From positions 17,808-81,807 of the forward strand of contig JBBDQU010000066.1 of assembly GCA_040905865.1 (NCBI GenBank): DNA of 64,000 nucleotides, read 5' to 3'. The position numbers were made by a program, and so were the translations under genes. Numbering within the stretch: position 1 is the stretch's first letter; the number at the start of each line of letters is the position of its first letter. Below the pieces are notes generated by a model, which saw only the letters and a program-made list of their open reading frames with translations, searched no databases and was not told where the DNA came from. Of this stretch, positions 1-9,126 are shown piece after piece. Source of the DNA: Alphaproteobacteria bacterium (lineage in GTDB: Bacteria; Pseudomonadota; Alphaproteobacteria; UBA8366; GCA-2717185).

Positions 1-1
1 C

Positions 2-193
2 ATGGGCATGCGCAATGCCGCGGCGAATTTTACGGCGTTTGCAGTAACGGGCCATAACAGCGCGGATTACACGATAGAAACCGCGGCCGACGAATTCCAC
101 CAGCTTCTGCATCATTACGAGGACCGGCACAAGGAACAGGCGCGTCCGATGACGTCGCTGGAGCAACTGGTCGAACGGGTGAAGAACGAGTAG
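2..193 (+). CDS. C-terminal fragment of an unrecognised protein, cut by the window edge
   Basis: The reading frame is open to the left edge and stops with TAG at 191-193, so this is probably the end of a longer gene and the ATG at position 2 may be internal. The 63 visible residues are hydrophilic and probably helical near the end (TSLEQLVERVKNE). I see no membrane segment and no motif I can name. A frame on the opposite strand across the same bases is arginine- and proline-rich and looks like a shadow. The gene points toward the carbonic anhydrase but is separated from it by about 130 bases. No function is proposed. Confidence 0.45.
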   Translation: MGMRNAAANFTAFAVTGHNSADYTIETAADEFHQLLHHYEDRHKEQARPMTSLEQLVERVKNE

Positions 194-326
194 TCGCCTT
201 GTTCATGGCTGGCATGCCATACCATGTCTATGTACAAGCGGGATACTGGGTTATTGGTTCGATACGCCCCAAAGGCATGATTCGGGGGCCCGGAAATATT
301 TTAGCCAACAGGCGGGGCAAGTAGTG

Positions 327-968
327 ATGACCGGCGTAGAAATACTTTTGAACGGCTTCCGGAAATTTCGCGAAACCTATTACGAAAAAGCGCCCGAGAT
401 ATACCGGGACCTGTGGCGCAACGGGCAGCGGCCGCGGTTCGCCGTTGTCGCCTGTTCGGATTCGCGGGTCGATCCGGCGATCGTGCTGCAGACGGAGCCC
501 GGCGAAATTTTTGCGGTGCGCAATGTGGCCGCCCTTGTGCCGCCCTATGAGGAAGCCGGCGCCTATCACGGCACCAGCGCGGCGCTTGAATTCGCAATCG
601 ACGGGCTGCATGTTGAACATGTCATCGTAATCGGGCATGCGCATTGCGGCGGCGTGGAGGCGATGGTTCGCAATCAGGAACCGGGTCCGTCGACCGGCGG
701 CATGTTCATCACGGCGTGGACCGATCTGTTACGCAAGGCGCGCGAACGGGCGCTGGCGGTAGACTCCACGCTCTCCGGCGACGATCTTGTCGATGCGTCG
801 GGACGCCAGGCGGTGCGGCTGTCGCTGGAAAACCTGGACACATTTCCCTTTATCCGCAAGGCAGTGGCGGAGAACCGGGTTAGCCTGCATGGCTGGTATC
901 TCAATATTTTCGATGGCAAGCTGGAAATATGGAATCCGGAGCACAATGTATTCGAATCGCAACATTAG
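327..968 (+). CDS. Beta-class carbonic anhydrase
   Basis: This enzyme interconverts CO2 and bicarbonate in the cytoplasm. The 213 residues have the full beta-class signature: CSDSR near residue 43 (zinc cysteine plus the Asp-Arg dyad) and GHAHCGG near 104-109 (zinc His and Cys), with EPGEIFAVRNVAALVPPYE between them. Length is normal for the family. A GTG at 324 lies directly before the ATG at 327 and either could start translation; I chose ATG. The TAG stop at 966-968 is also the first three bases of a dispersed palindromic repeat, so the last residues may have been altered by insertion of that repeat. Family assignment is firm; the physiological role is inferred. Confidence 0.95.
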   Translation: MTGVEILLNGFRKFRETYYEKAPEIYRDLWRNGQRPRFAVVACSDSRVDPAIVLQTEPGEIFAVRNVAALVPPYEEAGAYHGTSAALEFAIDGLHVEHVIVIGHAHCGGVEAMVRNQEPGPSTGGMFITAWTDLLRKARERALAVDSTLSGDDLVDASGRQAVRLSLENLDTFPFIRKAVAENRVSLHGWYLNIFDGKLEIWNPEHNVFESQH

Positions 969-1055
969 ATCAGGTCGTGGTTTGTTGGAATCGCCTGTGG
1001 CGACCCAAAGATCACGTGAATCTGACGTGCTCTAGTGTGATGGCAAGGTTTTGAC
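966..1055 (+). repeat. Dispersed palindromic repeat, copy A
   Basis: The segment begins TAGATCAGGTCGTGG, continues TTGTTGGAATCGCC, then GGCGACCCAA and GTGAATCTGA. It matches the copy at 48308 base for base over most of the first 65 positions. Weaker similarity continues to about 1055 (GTGATGGCAAGGTTTTGAC here, GTAATGGGCAAATTTTAC there). The inner hairpin pairs TTGG..TCGCC with GGCGA.CCAA. The copy includes the stop codon of the carbonic anhydrase gene and reaches the TTG at 1051 that could be read as a uvrB start. Confidence 0.8.
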
Positions 1056-1071
1056 AGCAATCCCCGATATC

Positions 1072-3231
1072 ATGCTGGTCCGGCCGGAAGCCGGTTTCGA
1101 GCGGCCGCTTTCCGAAGGCGGCCGGCGGCTGGTTCTGGAGTCGAAATACCAGCCGGCGGGCGATCAGCCGCAGGCGATCAGGGAACTCTGCGCCGGGCTG
1201 GAAGCCGGGGAGCGCGACCAGGTGCTGCTCGGGGTTACCGGTTCCGGCAAGACCTTCACGGTCGCGCATGTGATCCAGGAACTGCAGCGGCCGGCGCTGG
1301 TGCTTGCGCCCAACAAGACGCTGGCGGCGCAGCTCTACGGCGAGATGAAATCGTGTTTTCCGAACAATGCGGTCGAATATTTCGTTTCGTACTACGATTA
1401 TTATCAGCCCGAAGCCTATGTGCCGCGCACCGATACCTATGTGGAAAAGGAATCCTCGGTCAACGAACAGATCGACCGGATGCGCCATTCCGCGACACGG
1501 GCATTGCTGGAACGCGACGACGTCATCATCGTGGCCTCGGTGTCCTGCATATACGGTATCGGCGCGGTGGAGACCTATTCCAACATGGTGGCGGAGGTCG
1601 AGGTCGGCATGCAGCTCGACCCGCGCGACCTGCTGAAGCAGCTTGTCGAATTGCAGTACCGGCGCAACGACACGGCCTTCATGCGCGGCGTGTTCCGGGT
1701 GCGGGGCGATACGATTGAAATCTTCCCGGCGCATTACGAGGACCGCGCCTGGCGGGTGTCCCTGTTCGGCGACGAGGTCGAGGCGATCCACGAATTCGAC
1801 CCGCTGACGGGGGAAAAGATCGGCTCGCTGGAAACGATCCGGATCTATGCGAACAGTCACTATGTAACGGCGCGTCCGACCCTGTTGCAGGCGATTGTCG
1901 GCATCAAGGAGGAACTGAAACAGCATCTTGCAATGCTGAATGCGCAGGGCAAGCTGCTGGAGGCGCAGCGGCTGGAACAGCGCACCGTATTCGATCTGGA
2001 AATGATCGAGGCGACGGGCGCCTGCGCCGGGATCGAGAATTATTCGCGCTACCTGTCGGGCCGCAAGGCGGGCGAGCCGCCGCCCACCCTGTTCGAATAC
2101 CTGCCGGACAACGCGGTGCTGATCGTCGATGAAAGCCACGTCACGGTGCCGCAGCTGGGCGGCATGTACAAGGGCGACTATGCGCGCAAGTCGACCCTGT
2201 CGGAATACGGCTTCCGGCTGCCGTCCTGCATGGATAACCGCCCGTTGAAGTTCGAGGAATGGGAAGGCATGCGGCCGCAGACGATATTCGTGTCCGCCAC
2301 CCCCGGCCCGTGGGAGCTGGAGCGCACCGCCGGCGCCATTGTCGAGCAGGTCGTCCGCCCGACCGGGCTGATCGACCCGGTCTGTCATATCCGCCCGACC
2401 GAAAACCAGGTCGATGACCTGCTCGCCGAATGCCGCCTGTGCGTGGAAAAAGGCGAACGCGTGCTGGTCACGACCCTGACCAAGCGCATGGCCGAGGACC
2501 TGACCGAATACATGATCGAGGCGGGGCTGAAGGTGCGCTATATCCATTCCGACGTGGAAACGCTGGAGCGGATCGAGATCATCCGCGACCTGCGGCTCGG
2601 CGTCTTCGACATCCTGATCGGCATCAACCTGCTGCGCGAAGGGCTGGATATCCCAGAATGCGCCCTTGTCGCGATCCTGGACGCGGACAAGGAGGGCTAC
2701 CTGCGCTCCCGCACGTCGCTGGTGCAGACAATCGGTCGCGCGGCGCGCAATATCGACGGGCGGGTGCTGCTCTATGCGGACAGGATGACCGGTTCGCTGC
2801 AATACGCGCTGGACGAAACCAATCGCCGCCGCGAACGCCAGCAGGCCTACAACGCGGCAAACGGGATCACGCCGGAATCGATCCGCAAGGATATCGGCGA
2901 TATTCTGGAATCGGTATACGAGCGCGACCATGTCACGGTCGATATCGGCGATCCGAAACTGAAACACCTCGTCGGCATGGACCTGCGCACCTATATCGAG
3001 GCGCTTGAAGCGCGCATGAAGGCGTCCGCGGCGGAACTGGAATTCGAGGAGGCGGCCGCCTATCGCGACGAGATCAAGCGGATCGAAACCCGCGACCTCG
3101 ACATGCCGGCCGATTCCGCGCCGATCAATCCGAAGATCGCGGCGTCCATTCAGTCCGTTCCGCGGGGCATCATGCCGAAAGGCCGCCCGGGCGGAAAGAA
3201 GGGCACGAAGCGCATGCGCCGGGGGGTGTGA
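1072..3231 (+). CDS. uvrB: Excinuclease ABC subunit B (UvrB)
   Basis: UvrB is the damage-verifying helicase-like subunit of nucleotide excision repair; it receives DNA from UvrA and recruits UvrC. Visible are the Walker A loop [10 protein letters not shown] near residue 53, the beta-hairpin region [12 protein letters not shown], the DESH Walker B box, helicase motifs through GLDIPE and QTIGRAARN, and a C-terminal UVR motif ([18 protein letters not shown]) for UvrC contact, ending in a basic tail. From ATG 1072 it is 719 residues, normal for the family. A TTG at 1051 would add seven residues but lies within the degenerate end of repeat copy A, so I prefer ATG 1072. uvrC is about 1.2 kb downstream with one reductase gene between. 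Confidence 0.97.
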   Translation: MLVRPEAGFERPLSEGGRRLVLESKYQPAGDQPQAIRELCAGLEAGERDQVLLGVTGSGKTFTVAHVIQELQRPALVLAPNKTLAAQLYGEMKSCFPNNAVEYFVSYYDYYQPEAYVPRTDTYVEKESSVNEQIDRMRHSATRALLERDDVIIVASVSCIYGIGAVETYSNMVAEVEVGMQLDPRDLLKQLVELQYRRNDTAFMRGVFRVRGDTIEIFPAHYEDRAWRVSLFGDEVEAIHEFDPLTGEKIGSLETIRIYANSHYVTARPTLLQAIVGIKEELKQHLAMLNAQGKLLEAQRLEQRTVFDLEMIEATGACAGIENYSRYLSGRKAGEPPPTLFEYLPDNAVLIVDESHVTVPQLGGMYKGDYARKSTLSEYGFRLPSCMDNRPLKFEEWEGMRPQTIFVSATPGPWELERTAGAIVEQVVRPTGLIDPVCHIRPTENQVDDLLAECRLCVEKGERVLVTTLTKRMAEDLTEYMIEAGLKVRYIHSDVETLERIEIIRDLRLGVFDILIGINLLREGLDIPECALVAILDADKEGYLRSRTSLVQTIGRAARNIDGRVLLYADRMTGSLQYALDETNRRRERQQAYNAANGITPESIRKDIGDILESVYERDHVTVDIGDPKLKHLVGMDLRTYIEALEARMKASAAELEFEEAAAYRDEIKRIETRDLDMPADSAPINPKIAASIQSVPRGIMPKGRPGGKKGTKRMRRGV

Positions 3232-3295
3232 CCGTGGCGGAACGGTCCTATATACGGCCTTGTGCGGCTGTGGGCCGGCACCCTATCCTGCGGCC

Positions 3296-4060
3296 ATGAC
3301 AATACCGAAAACGGCACTGGTTACCGGCGCGGCCCGGCGCATCGGCAAGGCGATCGCCTGTGACCTCGCGGCGTGGGGCTGGTCGGTCGTCGTGCATTAC
3401 AACCGTTCGGCGGAAGACGCCGACGCGGTCGTCGCCGAAATCGGGCGCCGGGGCGGAACGGCGATTGCCCTGCGTGCCGACCTCGCCGTGGAGGCGGAGA
3501 CAAAGCGGCTGATGGTCGATTCGGTCGCCCGGTTCGGTCCCGTCGGATGCCTGGTGAACAATGCATCGCATTTCGAACGCGACGGCATCGCGGATGCGAC
3601 GCGGGCAAGCTGGGACGTGCATCTGGAGTCCAACCTGCGGGCGCCGTTTGTCCTGTCGCAGGATATGGCCGCGGCGCTGCCGGCCGGCGAGGAGGGCGTC
3701 ATTGTCAACATCCTTGACCAGCGGGTCTGGAACCTGACGCCGTATTTCGTGTCGTACACGCTGAGCAAGACCGGATTGTGGACGCTGACCCAGACACTGG
3801 CGCTTGCACTGGCGCCGCGCATCCGGGTCAACGGAATCGGTCCGGGGCCGACCTTGCGCAATGAACGCCAGACCGAGGAACAGTTTCGCCGCCAGCAGGA
3901 GTCGGTGCCGTTGCGGCGCGGCGCGTCGTCGGAAGAAGTCGCCCGGGCGGTCCGCTTCATTGTCGAATCGCCATCGATGACCGGGCAGATGATAGCGCTT
4001 GACGGCGGGCAGCATCTTGGCTGGCGGCAGCCGCTGGGCGACGGACCGGTCGATGAGTGA
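3296..4060 (+). CDS. PTR1/FolM-like pteridine reductase (SDR family)
   Basis: This is a 254-residue short-chain dehydrogenase with an NADPH-binding start TGAARRIGKAIA and a YTLSK active site (Tyr154, Lys158). The usual catalytic serine is replaced by aspartate in NILDQRVW (Asp141). Asp, Tyr and Lys are spaced 13 and 4 residues apart, as in trypanosomatid PTR1 (Asp181, Tyr194, Lys198), and VNGIGPGPT is also typical of that branch. Known members reduce biopterin, folate or dihydromonapterin; the substrate here is inferred. ATG 3296 fits the family N-terminus, better than an in-frame TTG at 3260. It lies 64 bases after uvrB on the same strand and is followed by a 401-bp AT-rich gap. Confidence 0.85.
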   Translation: MTIPKTALVTGAARRIGKAIACDLAAWGWSVVVHYNRSAEDADAVVAEIGRRGGTAIALRADLAVEAETKRLMVDSVARFGPVGCLVNNASHFERDGIADATRASWDVHLESNLRAPFVLSQDMAAALPAGEEGVIVNILDQRVWNLTPYFVSYTLSKTGLWTLTQTLALALAPRIRVNGIGPGPTLRNERQTEEQFRRQQESVPLRRGASSEEVARAVRFIVESPSMTGQMIALDGGQHLGWRQPLGDGPVDE

Positions 4061-4461
4061 ATTCGCAAATGTCCGGTATGATTATACAACTAAACATCTA
4101 TAAACGAAGACTGTGCAGAACAGTATTCAGCTCAGGTTGTGCACATTCGCGCTATGCGACGGTGTTTTCACTCTCCCAAAGCGTTGTAACGGAACGGTAA
4201 CTATTTGGTTACATTCAAGTTATAAAAATATCAATCAAATCAATTGTTTAACATATTGCTCAATTATTAGGCAATGAGGTCAAGGCACTGCAATAGCAGG
4301 CCGAAGGCCTCCCGACAGGGTGTTTTCCACAGGGATATGCACATATACCGGGGATATCCGTTCCGACAGCGTCATGCAGATTCCGGGTTGCCGCGGAAGC
4401 GTCGGAAAATACTGAATTATGTTACAATGCGGCCATGCGGTTACCATGTGTTACTTGAGAA
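4061..4461. other. AT-rich intergenic region before uvrC
   Basis: This 401-base stretch is visibly richer in A+T than the flanking genes, especially 4170-4275. It contains GGTAAC and GGTTAC close together near 4195-4215, which could be operator halves, and several TATAAT-like hexamers, so a uvrC promoter probably lies here. A 63-codon frame at 4274-4465 has no ribosome site or recognisable composition and I do not call it. A GTTC-N7-GTCA at 4360-4374 is only half of an alphaproteobacterial LexA box. Confidence 0.5.
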
Positions 4462-6387
4462 ATGACAGTCTGTGAAATGACGGATGAAGCTGACCCGGCG
4501 CCTGGCAACAGGGCGATGCGGCATCAGGGCCTGGCCGCCGGCGCCGAGGTGATTCGCGGTTACCTGAAAACGCTGCCGGTAGCGCCCGGCGTCTACCGCA
4601 TGATCAACGAACGCGGCGATGTGCTGTATGTCGGCAAGGCCCGGCAGTTGCGCAACCGCGTCGCGTCCTATACGCGCCCGGCGCAATTGCCGATCCGGCT
4701 GCAGCGCATGATTGCCGAAACAAAACGCATGGAGTTCGTGACGACCCATACAGAGGTCGAGGCGCTGCTGCTTGAATCGAACCTGATCAAGAAATTGCTG
4801 CCGCGCTATAATGTGCTGCTGCGCGATGACAAGACCTTCGCCCATATCCTGATCACCGGCGATCACGAATTCAGCCAGATCGTGAAACACCGGGGCGCCC
4901 GCAACCGGCCCGGCGCCTATTTCGGGCCATTCGCCTCGGCCGGCGCCGTCAACCGGACCGTAACGTCGTTGCAGCGCGCCTTCCTGCTGCGGAACTGTTC
5001 GGACAATATATTCCGCAACCGGACCCGGCCCTGCCTGCAGTATCATATCAAGCGATGCAGCGCGCCCTGCGTGGGCCGGATCGGCAAAGAAGATTATGCG
5101 GCCATGGTCGATGCGGCGCGAGATTTTCTCACGGGCCACAGCGGTGCCGTGCAGGCCCGGATGGCGAAGCAGATGGAAGCCGCCAGCGAGGCCATGGAAT
5201 ACGAAACCGCCGCGAAAATCCGTGACCGGATTCGCGCGCTGACCCAGATTCAGGCGCATCAGGATATCAATGTGCCGGACCTGGACGATGTCGATGTGAT
5301 CGCCCTGCATATGGAGGGCGGCCAGTCCTGCGTGCAGGTCTTCTTCTTCCGGAACGGCCGGAATTACGGGAACCGGGCCTATTTTCCGTCGCATGACCGG
5401 CATCAGGACGCGTCGGAGGTTCTTGCCGCCTTCGTCGGTCAGTTCTATGCGGACAAGCCGCCGCCAAAAGCCGTTCTGTTGAGCCATGATCTGGCGGAAC
5501 GCGATCTGCTTGCCGAGGCGCTGTCGGTGCGGGCATCGCACAGGGTGCAGCTGATGACGCCGAAACGCGGCGCGAAACGGAACCCGGTCGACCATGCGAT
5601 TGCCAATGCGCGCGACGCGCTGGGCCGCCGTATGGCGGAAAGCGCGTCGCACCGCAAACTGATGGATGCCCTGGCGGAACGGCTCGATCTGGACGCATCG
5701 CCGGAACGGATAGAGGTCTACGACAACAGCCATATCCAGGGCAGTAACGCCATTGGCGCAATGATCGTCTGCGGTCCGGACGGCCCGATGAAGAACGCCT
5801 ACCGCAAGTTCAATATCAGGACCGTCGGCGGCGACGGCGACGCCGAGGGCGGTGACGATTATGCGATGATGCGCGAGGTTCTGACCCGCCGCTTCCGTCG
5901 GGCGCAAAAGGAAGATCCGGAACGGCGCGACGGCCAGTGGCCGGATCTTGTGATCGTTGATGGCGGACGGGGCCAGCTCGGCATTGCCAGCGAGGTGTTC
6001 GCGGAACTCGGCATAGACGATGTCGCGCTGCTGGGCGTGGCCAAGGGGCCGGATCGCAATGCCGGCCGCGAACAGTTCTATCGGCCGGATGGCCGCGTCT
6101 TCATGCTGGCCCCGCGTGATCCGTTGCTCTACTTCATCCAGCGCCTGCGGGACGAGGCGCACCGCTTCGCGATTACCGCGCACCGGGCGCGGCGATCCCG
6201 GGGCATTTCAGCGTCGCCGCTGGATGATGTCGCCGGAATCGGGGCGAAGCGCAAGAAGGCATTGCTGCTGCATTTCGGTTCCGCCCGCAGCGTTGCGCGC
6301 GCCGGACTGGCCGACCTGGAAGCGGTAAGCGGCATCAGCAAGGCGGTGGCGGAGAAAATTTATGGCCATTTCCACAGTGATCAGTAG
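4462..6387 (+). CDS. uvrC: Excinuclease ABC subunit C (UvrC)
   Basis: UvrC makes both incisions around a lesion during excision repair. The 641 residues show the expected order: a GIY-YIG nuclease domain (PGVYRMINERGDVLYVGKAR, near 39-60) for the 3' cut, a UVR motif near 235-260 that binds UvrB, an RNase H-like domain starting EVYDNSHIQGSNAIGAM for the 5' cut, and tandem helix-hairpin-helix motifs (DDVAGIGAKRKKALL and LEAVSGISKAVAEKI) at the C-terminus. ATG 4462 gives the longest product; ATG 4477 is an alternative. pgsA follows after 55 bases, a gene pair common in Proteobacteria. Confidence 0.97.
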   Translation: MTVCEMTDEADPAPGNRAMRHQGLAAGAEVIRGYLKTLPVAPGVYRMINERGDVLYVGKARQLRNRVASYTRPAQLPIRLQRMIAETKRMEFVTTHTEVEALLLESNLIKKLLPRYNVLLRDDKTFAHILITGDHEFSQIVKHRGARNRPGAYFGPFASAGAVNRTVTSLQRAFLLRNCSDNIFRNRTRPCLQYHIKRCSAPCVGRIGKEDYAAMVDAARDFLTGHSGAVQARMAKQMEAASEAMEYETAAKIRDRIRALTQIQAHQDINVPDLDDVDVIALHMEGGQSCVQVFFFRNGRNYGNRAYFPSHDRHQDASEVLAAFVGQFYADKPPPKAVLLSHDLAERDLLAEALSVRASHRVQLMTPKRGAKRNPVDHAIANARDALGRRMAESASHRKLMDALAERLDLDASPERIEVYDNSHIQGSNAIGAMIVCGPDGPMKNAYRKFNIRTVGGDGDAEGGDDYAMMREVLTRRFRRAQKEDPERRDGQWPDLVIVDGGRGQLGIASEVFAELGIDDVALLGVAKGPDRNAGREQFYRPDGRVFMLAPRDPLLYFIQRLRDEAHRFAITAHRARRSRGISASPLDDVAGIGAKRKKALLLHFGSARSVARAGLADLEAVSGISKAVAEKIYGHFHSDQ

Positions 6388-6442
6388 AATGTATATGCAG
6401 CCGCTGGCCTGAAAAAACGCTTCCGCCCTGAAAGATGGCAAC

Positions 6443-7054
6443 GTGATTAGCAAACTGCCGAACCTCCTGACGCTATCGCGGATCGGGGCCATACCCGCAA
6501 TTGTTGCGTTGTTCTGGATCGACGGCGATACGGTGCGCTGGGTGATGCTCGCGATTTATGCCTTCGCCTGTATCACGGATTTCTTCGATGGTTACGCAGC
6601 GCGGTCGATGGGCACGATTTCCAGCTTCGGGCGGTTCATGGATCCGGTGGCCGACAAGCTGCTAGTCGCGTCGATCATTTTCATGCTGGTAGCCTTCGAC
6701 CGCATCGTCGGGATGGCGATCCTGCCGGGGCTGGTTATCCTGTGCCGCGAACTGCTTGTGTCGGGACTGCGGGAATTTCTGGCGGAAATAAAGGTTGGCG
6801 TCCCCGTCAGCGGACTTGCCAAATGGAAGACCTTCATCCAGATGTTAGCACTGGGCTTCCTGATTGTCGGCGATGCCGCGCCGGATGTTATTCCAGCGGT
6901 AATTATCGGCGATATCGGATTGTGGGTCGCTGCGACCCTGACCATCGTAACGGGGTATGATTATCTCAAGGTCGGTCTGGTGCATCTGAGGACGGAATCG
7001 GCGCCACCGCCGAAAAAGGCGCCGGCGCAAACGGCGAAGAACAGCACGGGCTAA
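6443..7054 (+). CDS. pgsA: CDP-diacylglycerol--glycerol-3-phosphate 3-phosphatidyltransferase
   Basis: PgsA is an inner-membrane enzyme that makes phosphatidylglycerol phosphate, the committed step to phosphatidylglycerol and cardiolipin. The CDP-alcohol phosphotransferase signature is complete: D-x2-DG-x2-AR, then G-x3-D-x3-D, in TDFFDGYAARSMGT and GRFMDPVAD near residues 46-75. Several hydrophobic stretches span the 203 residues. The N-terminus SKLPNLLTLSRIGAIP is family-typical and supports the GTG start at 6443. The last 25 residues are proline- and lysine-rich. It follows uvrC and precedes mobB by 28 bases, so it may belong to one transcript with the cofactor genes. Confidence 0.95.
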   Translation: MISKLPNLLTLSRIGAIPAIVALFWIDGDTVRWVMLAIYAFACITDFFDGYAARSMGTISSFGRFMDPVADKLLVASIIFMLVAFDRIVGMAILPGLVILCRELLVSGLREFLAEIKVGVPVSGLAKWKTFIQMLALGFLIVGDAAPDVIPAVIIGDIGLWVAATLTIVTGYDYLKVGLVHLRTESAPPPKKAPAQTAKNSTG

Positions 7055-7082
7055 GGCCCGGTCCGTAGCGGAGTAGCTTGGT

Positions 7083-7604
7083 ATGAAGGTATTCGGACTG
7101 TCCGGGTGGAGCGGCAGCGGCAAAACGACGCTTGTCGTGAACCTGATTCCGGTGCTTCTGTCGCGGGGTATAAGCGTGTCCACGGTGAAGCACGCCCATC
7201 ATGACTTCGACATCGATAAACCTGGCAAGGATTCGTATGAACACCGGCAGGCCGGCGCCACCGAGGTCATGATCAGTTCCGCCCGGCGCTGGGCGCTGAT
7301 GCATGAGCATAAGGGAGGACCGGAACCCGATCTGGACGAGATCATCGTGAACATGACGCCGGTGGATCTGCTGCTGGTCGAGGGCTACAAGCGACATGCG
7401 CACGCCAAGCTGGAGGTGCATCGCCCGGCGAACGGCAAGCCGCTGCTTTGCGTGAATGACCCCTGCATTGTCGCCGTTGCCTGCGACGTGGCCCTGACAG
7501 GGCTGGCGCTGCCGGTACTGAATTTGAACGACGTGCCCGGTATCGCGGATTTCATTCTTGCCGCGACCGGGTTACGGGAGACCGTGACCCATGGCGCAGC
7601 TTAG
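7083..7604 (+). CDS. mobB: Molybdopterin-guanine dinucleotide biosynthesis protein B
   Basis: MobB is a GTP-binding protein that assists MobA in attaching GMP to molybdopterin. The 173-residue product begins FGLSGWSGSGKTTLVVNLIP, a P-loop at the extreme N-terminus as expected, followed by STVKHAHHDFDIDKPGKDS and the DLLLVEGYKR motif. The stop overlaps the moeA start by 14 bases, indicating translational coupling. MobA is not in this window. Confidence 0.94.
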   Translation: MKVFGLSGWSGSGKTTLVVNLIPVLLSRGISVSTVKHAHHDFDIDKPGKDSYEHRQAGATEVMISSARRWALMHEHKGGPEPDLDEIIVNMTPVDLLLVEGYKRHAHAKLEVHRPANGKPLLCVNDPCIVAVACDVALTGLALPVLNLNDVPGIADFILAATGLRETVTHGAA

Positions 7605-8877
7605 CGACGACTGCTTTGCGTTCGGAGGCGAATTGACGCCGCTGGACCAGGCGCTGGCGGCGCTGAATGACCGTACTGTCGCGATTGCCGGTGTTTCGAC
7701 GGTGCCGCTGGCGCATGCGGTCGGCCGTATCCTGGCCGAGGACATCGTGTCGCCGATGAATGTGCCGCCACACGCCAATTCGGCCGTGGACGGCTATGCG
7801 GTTTATTTTGCGGACCTGTCGCCGGACCTGGAAACCCGGCTTGCCGTTACCGGCCGCGCCGCGGCGGGGCATCCGCTACCGCATCCGGCGCGGCGTGGCG
7901 TGGCGACCCGGATTTTTACGGGTGCGGCGATGCCCTCCGGCGATGGCGACGCAGGCCCGGATACCGTCATGATGCAGGAAGACTGCCAGCTGGACGGCGA
8001 TACGGTTGTGATCCGGCCCGGCATCAAGACGGGGGCCAACCGGCGGGCGGCGGGCGAGGATATTCGCGCCGGAGAGACAGTTTTGGCCGCCGGGCGGCGG
8101 CTTCGCCCGCAGGAGGTCGGCGTCGCGGCGTCGCTGGGCCGAACGTCGCTGGATGTATACGACCCGCTGCGCGTCGCGGTTTTTTCCAGCGGCGACGAAT
8201 TGCGCGACCCGGGCGGTCCGGGGCTGGACCCGGGCGCAATTTACGATTCGAACCGTTACATGCTGACGGCGGCGCTGTCGCGGCTTGGCTGTAGCGTAAC
8301 GGACCTGGGCATCATCCGCGACAGGGTCGGTGCTATTCGCGATGCGCTCGCCGCCGCAGCCAGGGATCACGATCTGGTGATTACATCGGGCGGCATGTCG
8401 ACCGGCGAGGAAGACCACATCAAGGCTGCGGTCGAGGCGCTGGGAAAGCTGCATTTCTGGCGTCTGGCGATCAAGCCCGGCCGGCCCGTGGCGCTCGGTC
8501 AGATCAACACGCCGCGCGGCCCGGTGCCGATCGCCGGATTGCCGGGCAACCCGGGCGCCGCGATCGTGACGTTTCTCATGGTGGCGCGGCCGCTGATTCT
8601 GCGTCTTGCCGGGGCCGTGGATACGGCGCCGATCACGTTCCGGGTACGGGCCGGGTTTGAGCATCGCAAGAAAATCAGCCGCCGTGAATTTGTCCGCGCC
8701 CGCATTGAAACCGGTTCCGACGGTTTTCCCGAGGCGTATAAAAACGGCCGTAGCGGGGCCGGCGTCCTGTCCTCGCTGGTAGGCGCGGACGGCCTGGTCA
8801 TGCTGCCCGAAGACTTGACCGCGCTGGAGCCGGGCAACATGGTAGACTTCCTGCCATTCACGGAGGTCATGCCATGA
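7591..8877 (+). CDS. moeA: Molybdopterin molybdenumtransferase MoeA
   Basis: MoeA inserts molybdate into adenylated molybdopterin. The 428 residues contain the N-terminal VDGYAV motif, the MoCF domain signature ITSGGMSTGEEDHI, and GLPGNPGAAIV, which typify MoeA. The C-terminal beta domain is present and length is normal. The start lies inside mobB and its stop overlaps the moaD start by four bases (ATGA), so these genes are translated as a unit. Confidence 0.95.
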   Translation: MAQLSDDCFAFGGELTPLDQALAALNDRTVAIAGVSTVPLAHAVGRILAEDIVSPMNVPPHANSAVDGYAVYFADLSPDLETRLAVTGRAAAGHPLPHPARRGVATRIFTGAAMPSGDGDAGPDTVMMQEDCQLDGDTVVIRPGIKTGANRRAAGEDIRAGETVLAAGRRLRPQEVGVAASLGRTSLDVYDPLRVAVFSSGDELRDPGGPGLDPGAIYDSNRYMLTAALSRLGCSVTDLGIIRDRVGAIRDALAAAARDHDLVITSGGMSTGEEDHIKAAVEALGKLHFWRLAIKPGRPVALGQINTPRGPVPIAGLPGNPGAAIVTFLMVARPLILRLAGAVDTAPITFRVRAGFEHRKKISRREFVRARIETGSDGFPEAYKNGRSGAGVLSSLVGADGLVMLPEDLTALEPGNMVDFLPFTEVMP

Positions 8878-9125
8878 AGATTCTGTATTTTGCGTCGTTG
8901 CGGCAGCGCACGGGTACCGGTGAGGAGGATATTTCGCTCCCGGATGGCGTGCGCGACGTGGCGGGGCTGATCGATTGGCTGAAAGGTCGCGGCCCGGAAT
9001 ATTCGGATGCGCTGGCGGATACCAGCGCAATTCGTGTTGCCGTAAATCAGGAATTTGCTACGCTGGAGACAGCGCTCGAAGGCAACGAGGAAGTGGCCCT
9101 GTTTCCGCCTATGACCGGAGGTTGA
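8874..9125 (+). CDS. moaD: Molybdopterin synthase sulfur-carrier subunit MoaD
   Basis: MoaD is the small ubiquitin-like subunit whose C-terminal Gly-Gly is thiocarboxylated to carry sulfur to the pterin. The 83-residue protein starts MKILYFASLRQRTG and ends FPPMTGG, the diagnostic di-glycine tail. ATG overlaps the moeA stop by four bases and moaE begins one base after its stop. Its activating adenylyltransferase (MoeB) is not seen here. Confidence 0.95.
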   Translation: MKILYFASLRQRTGTGEEDISLPDGVRDVAGLIDWLKGRGPEYSDALADTSAIRVAVNQEFATLETALEGNEEVALFPPMTGG

Positions 9126-9126
9126 T

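Noticed and set aside
1012..2967. A 651-codon minus-strand frame across uvrB, and similar long opposite-strand frames under uvrC, clpB, gsp and cinA
   Set aside because: High GC makes long antisense frames common. Their products are rich in Arg, His, Gln and Asp with no domains, while the opposite strand encodes well-known proteins.
4360..4374. A LexA (SOS) box ahead of uvrC
   Set aside because: GTTC-N7-GTCA matches only the first half of GTTC-N7-GTTC. I do not count it as a site.
4274..4465. A 63-codon frame in the AT-rich gap before uvrC
   Set aside because: No ribosome site, odd composition rich in Arg and His, and it runs into the uvrC start. It looks like chance.
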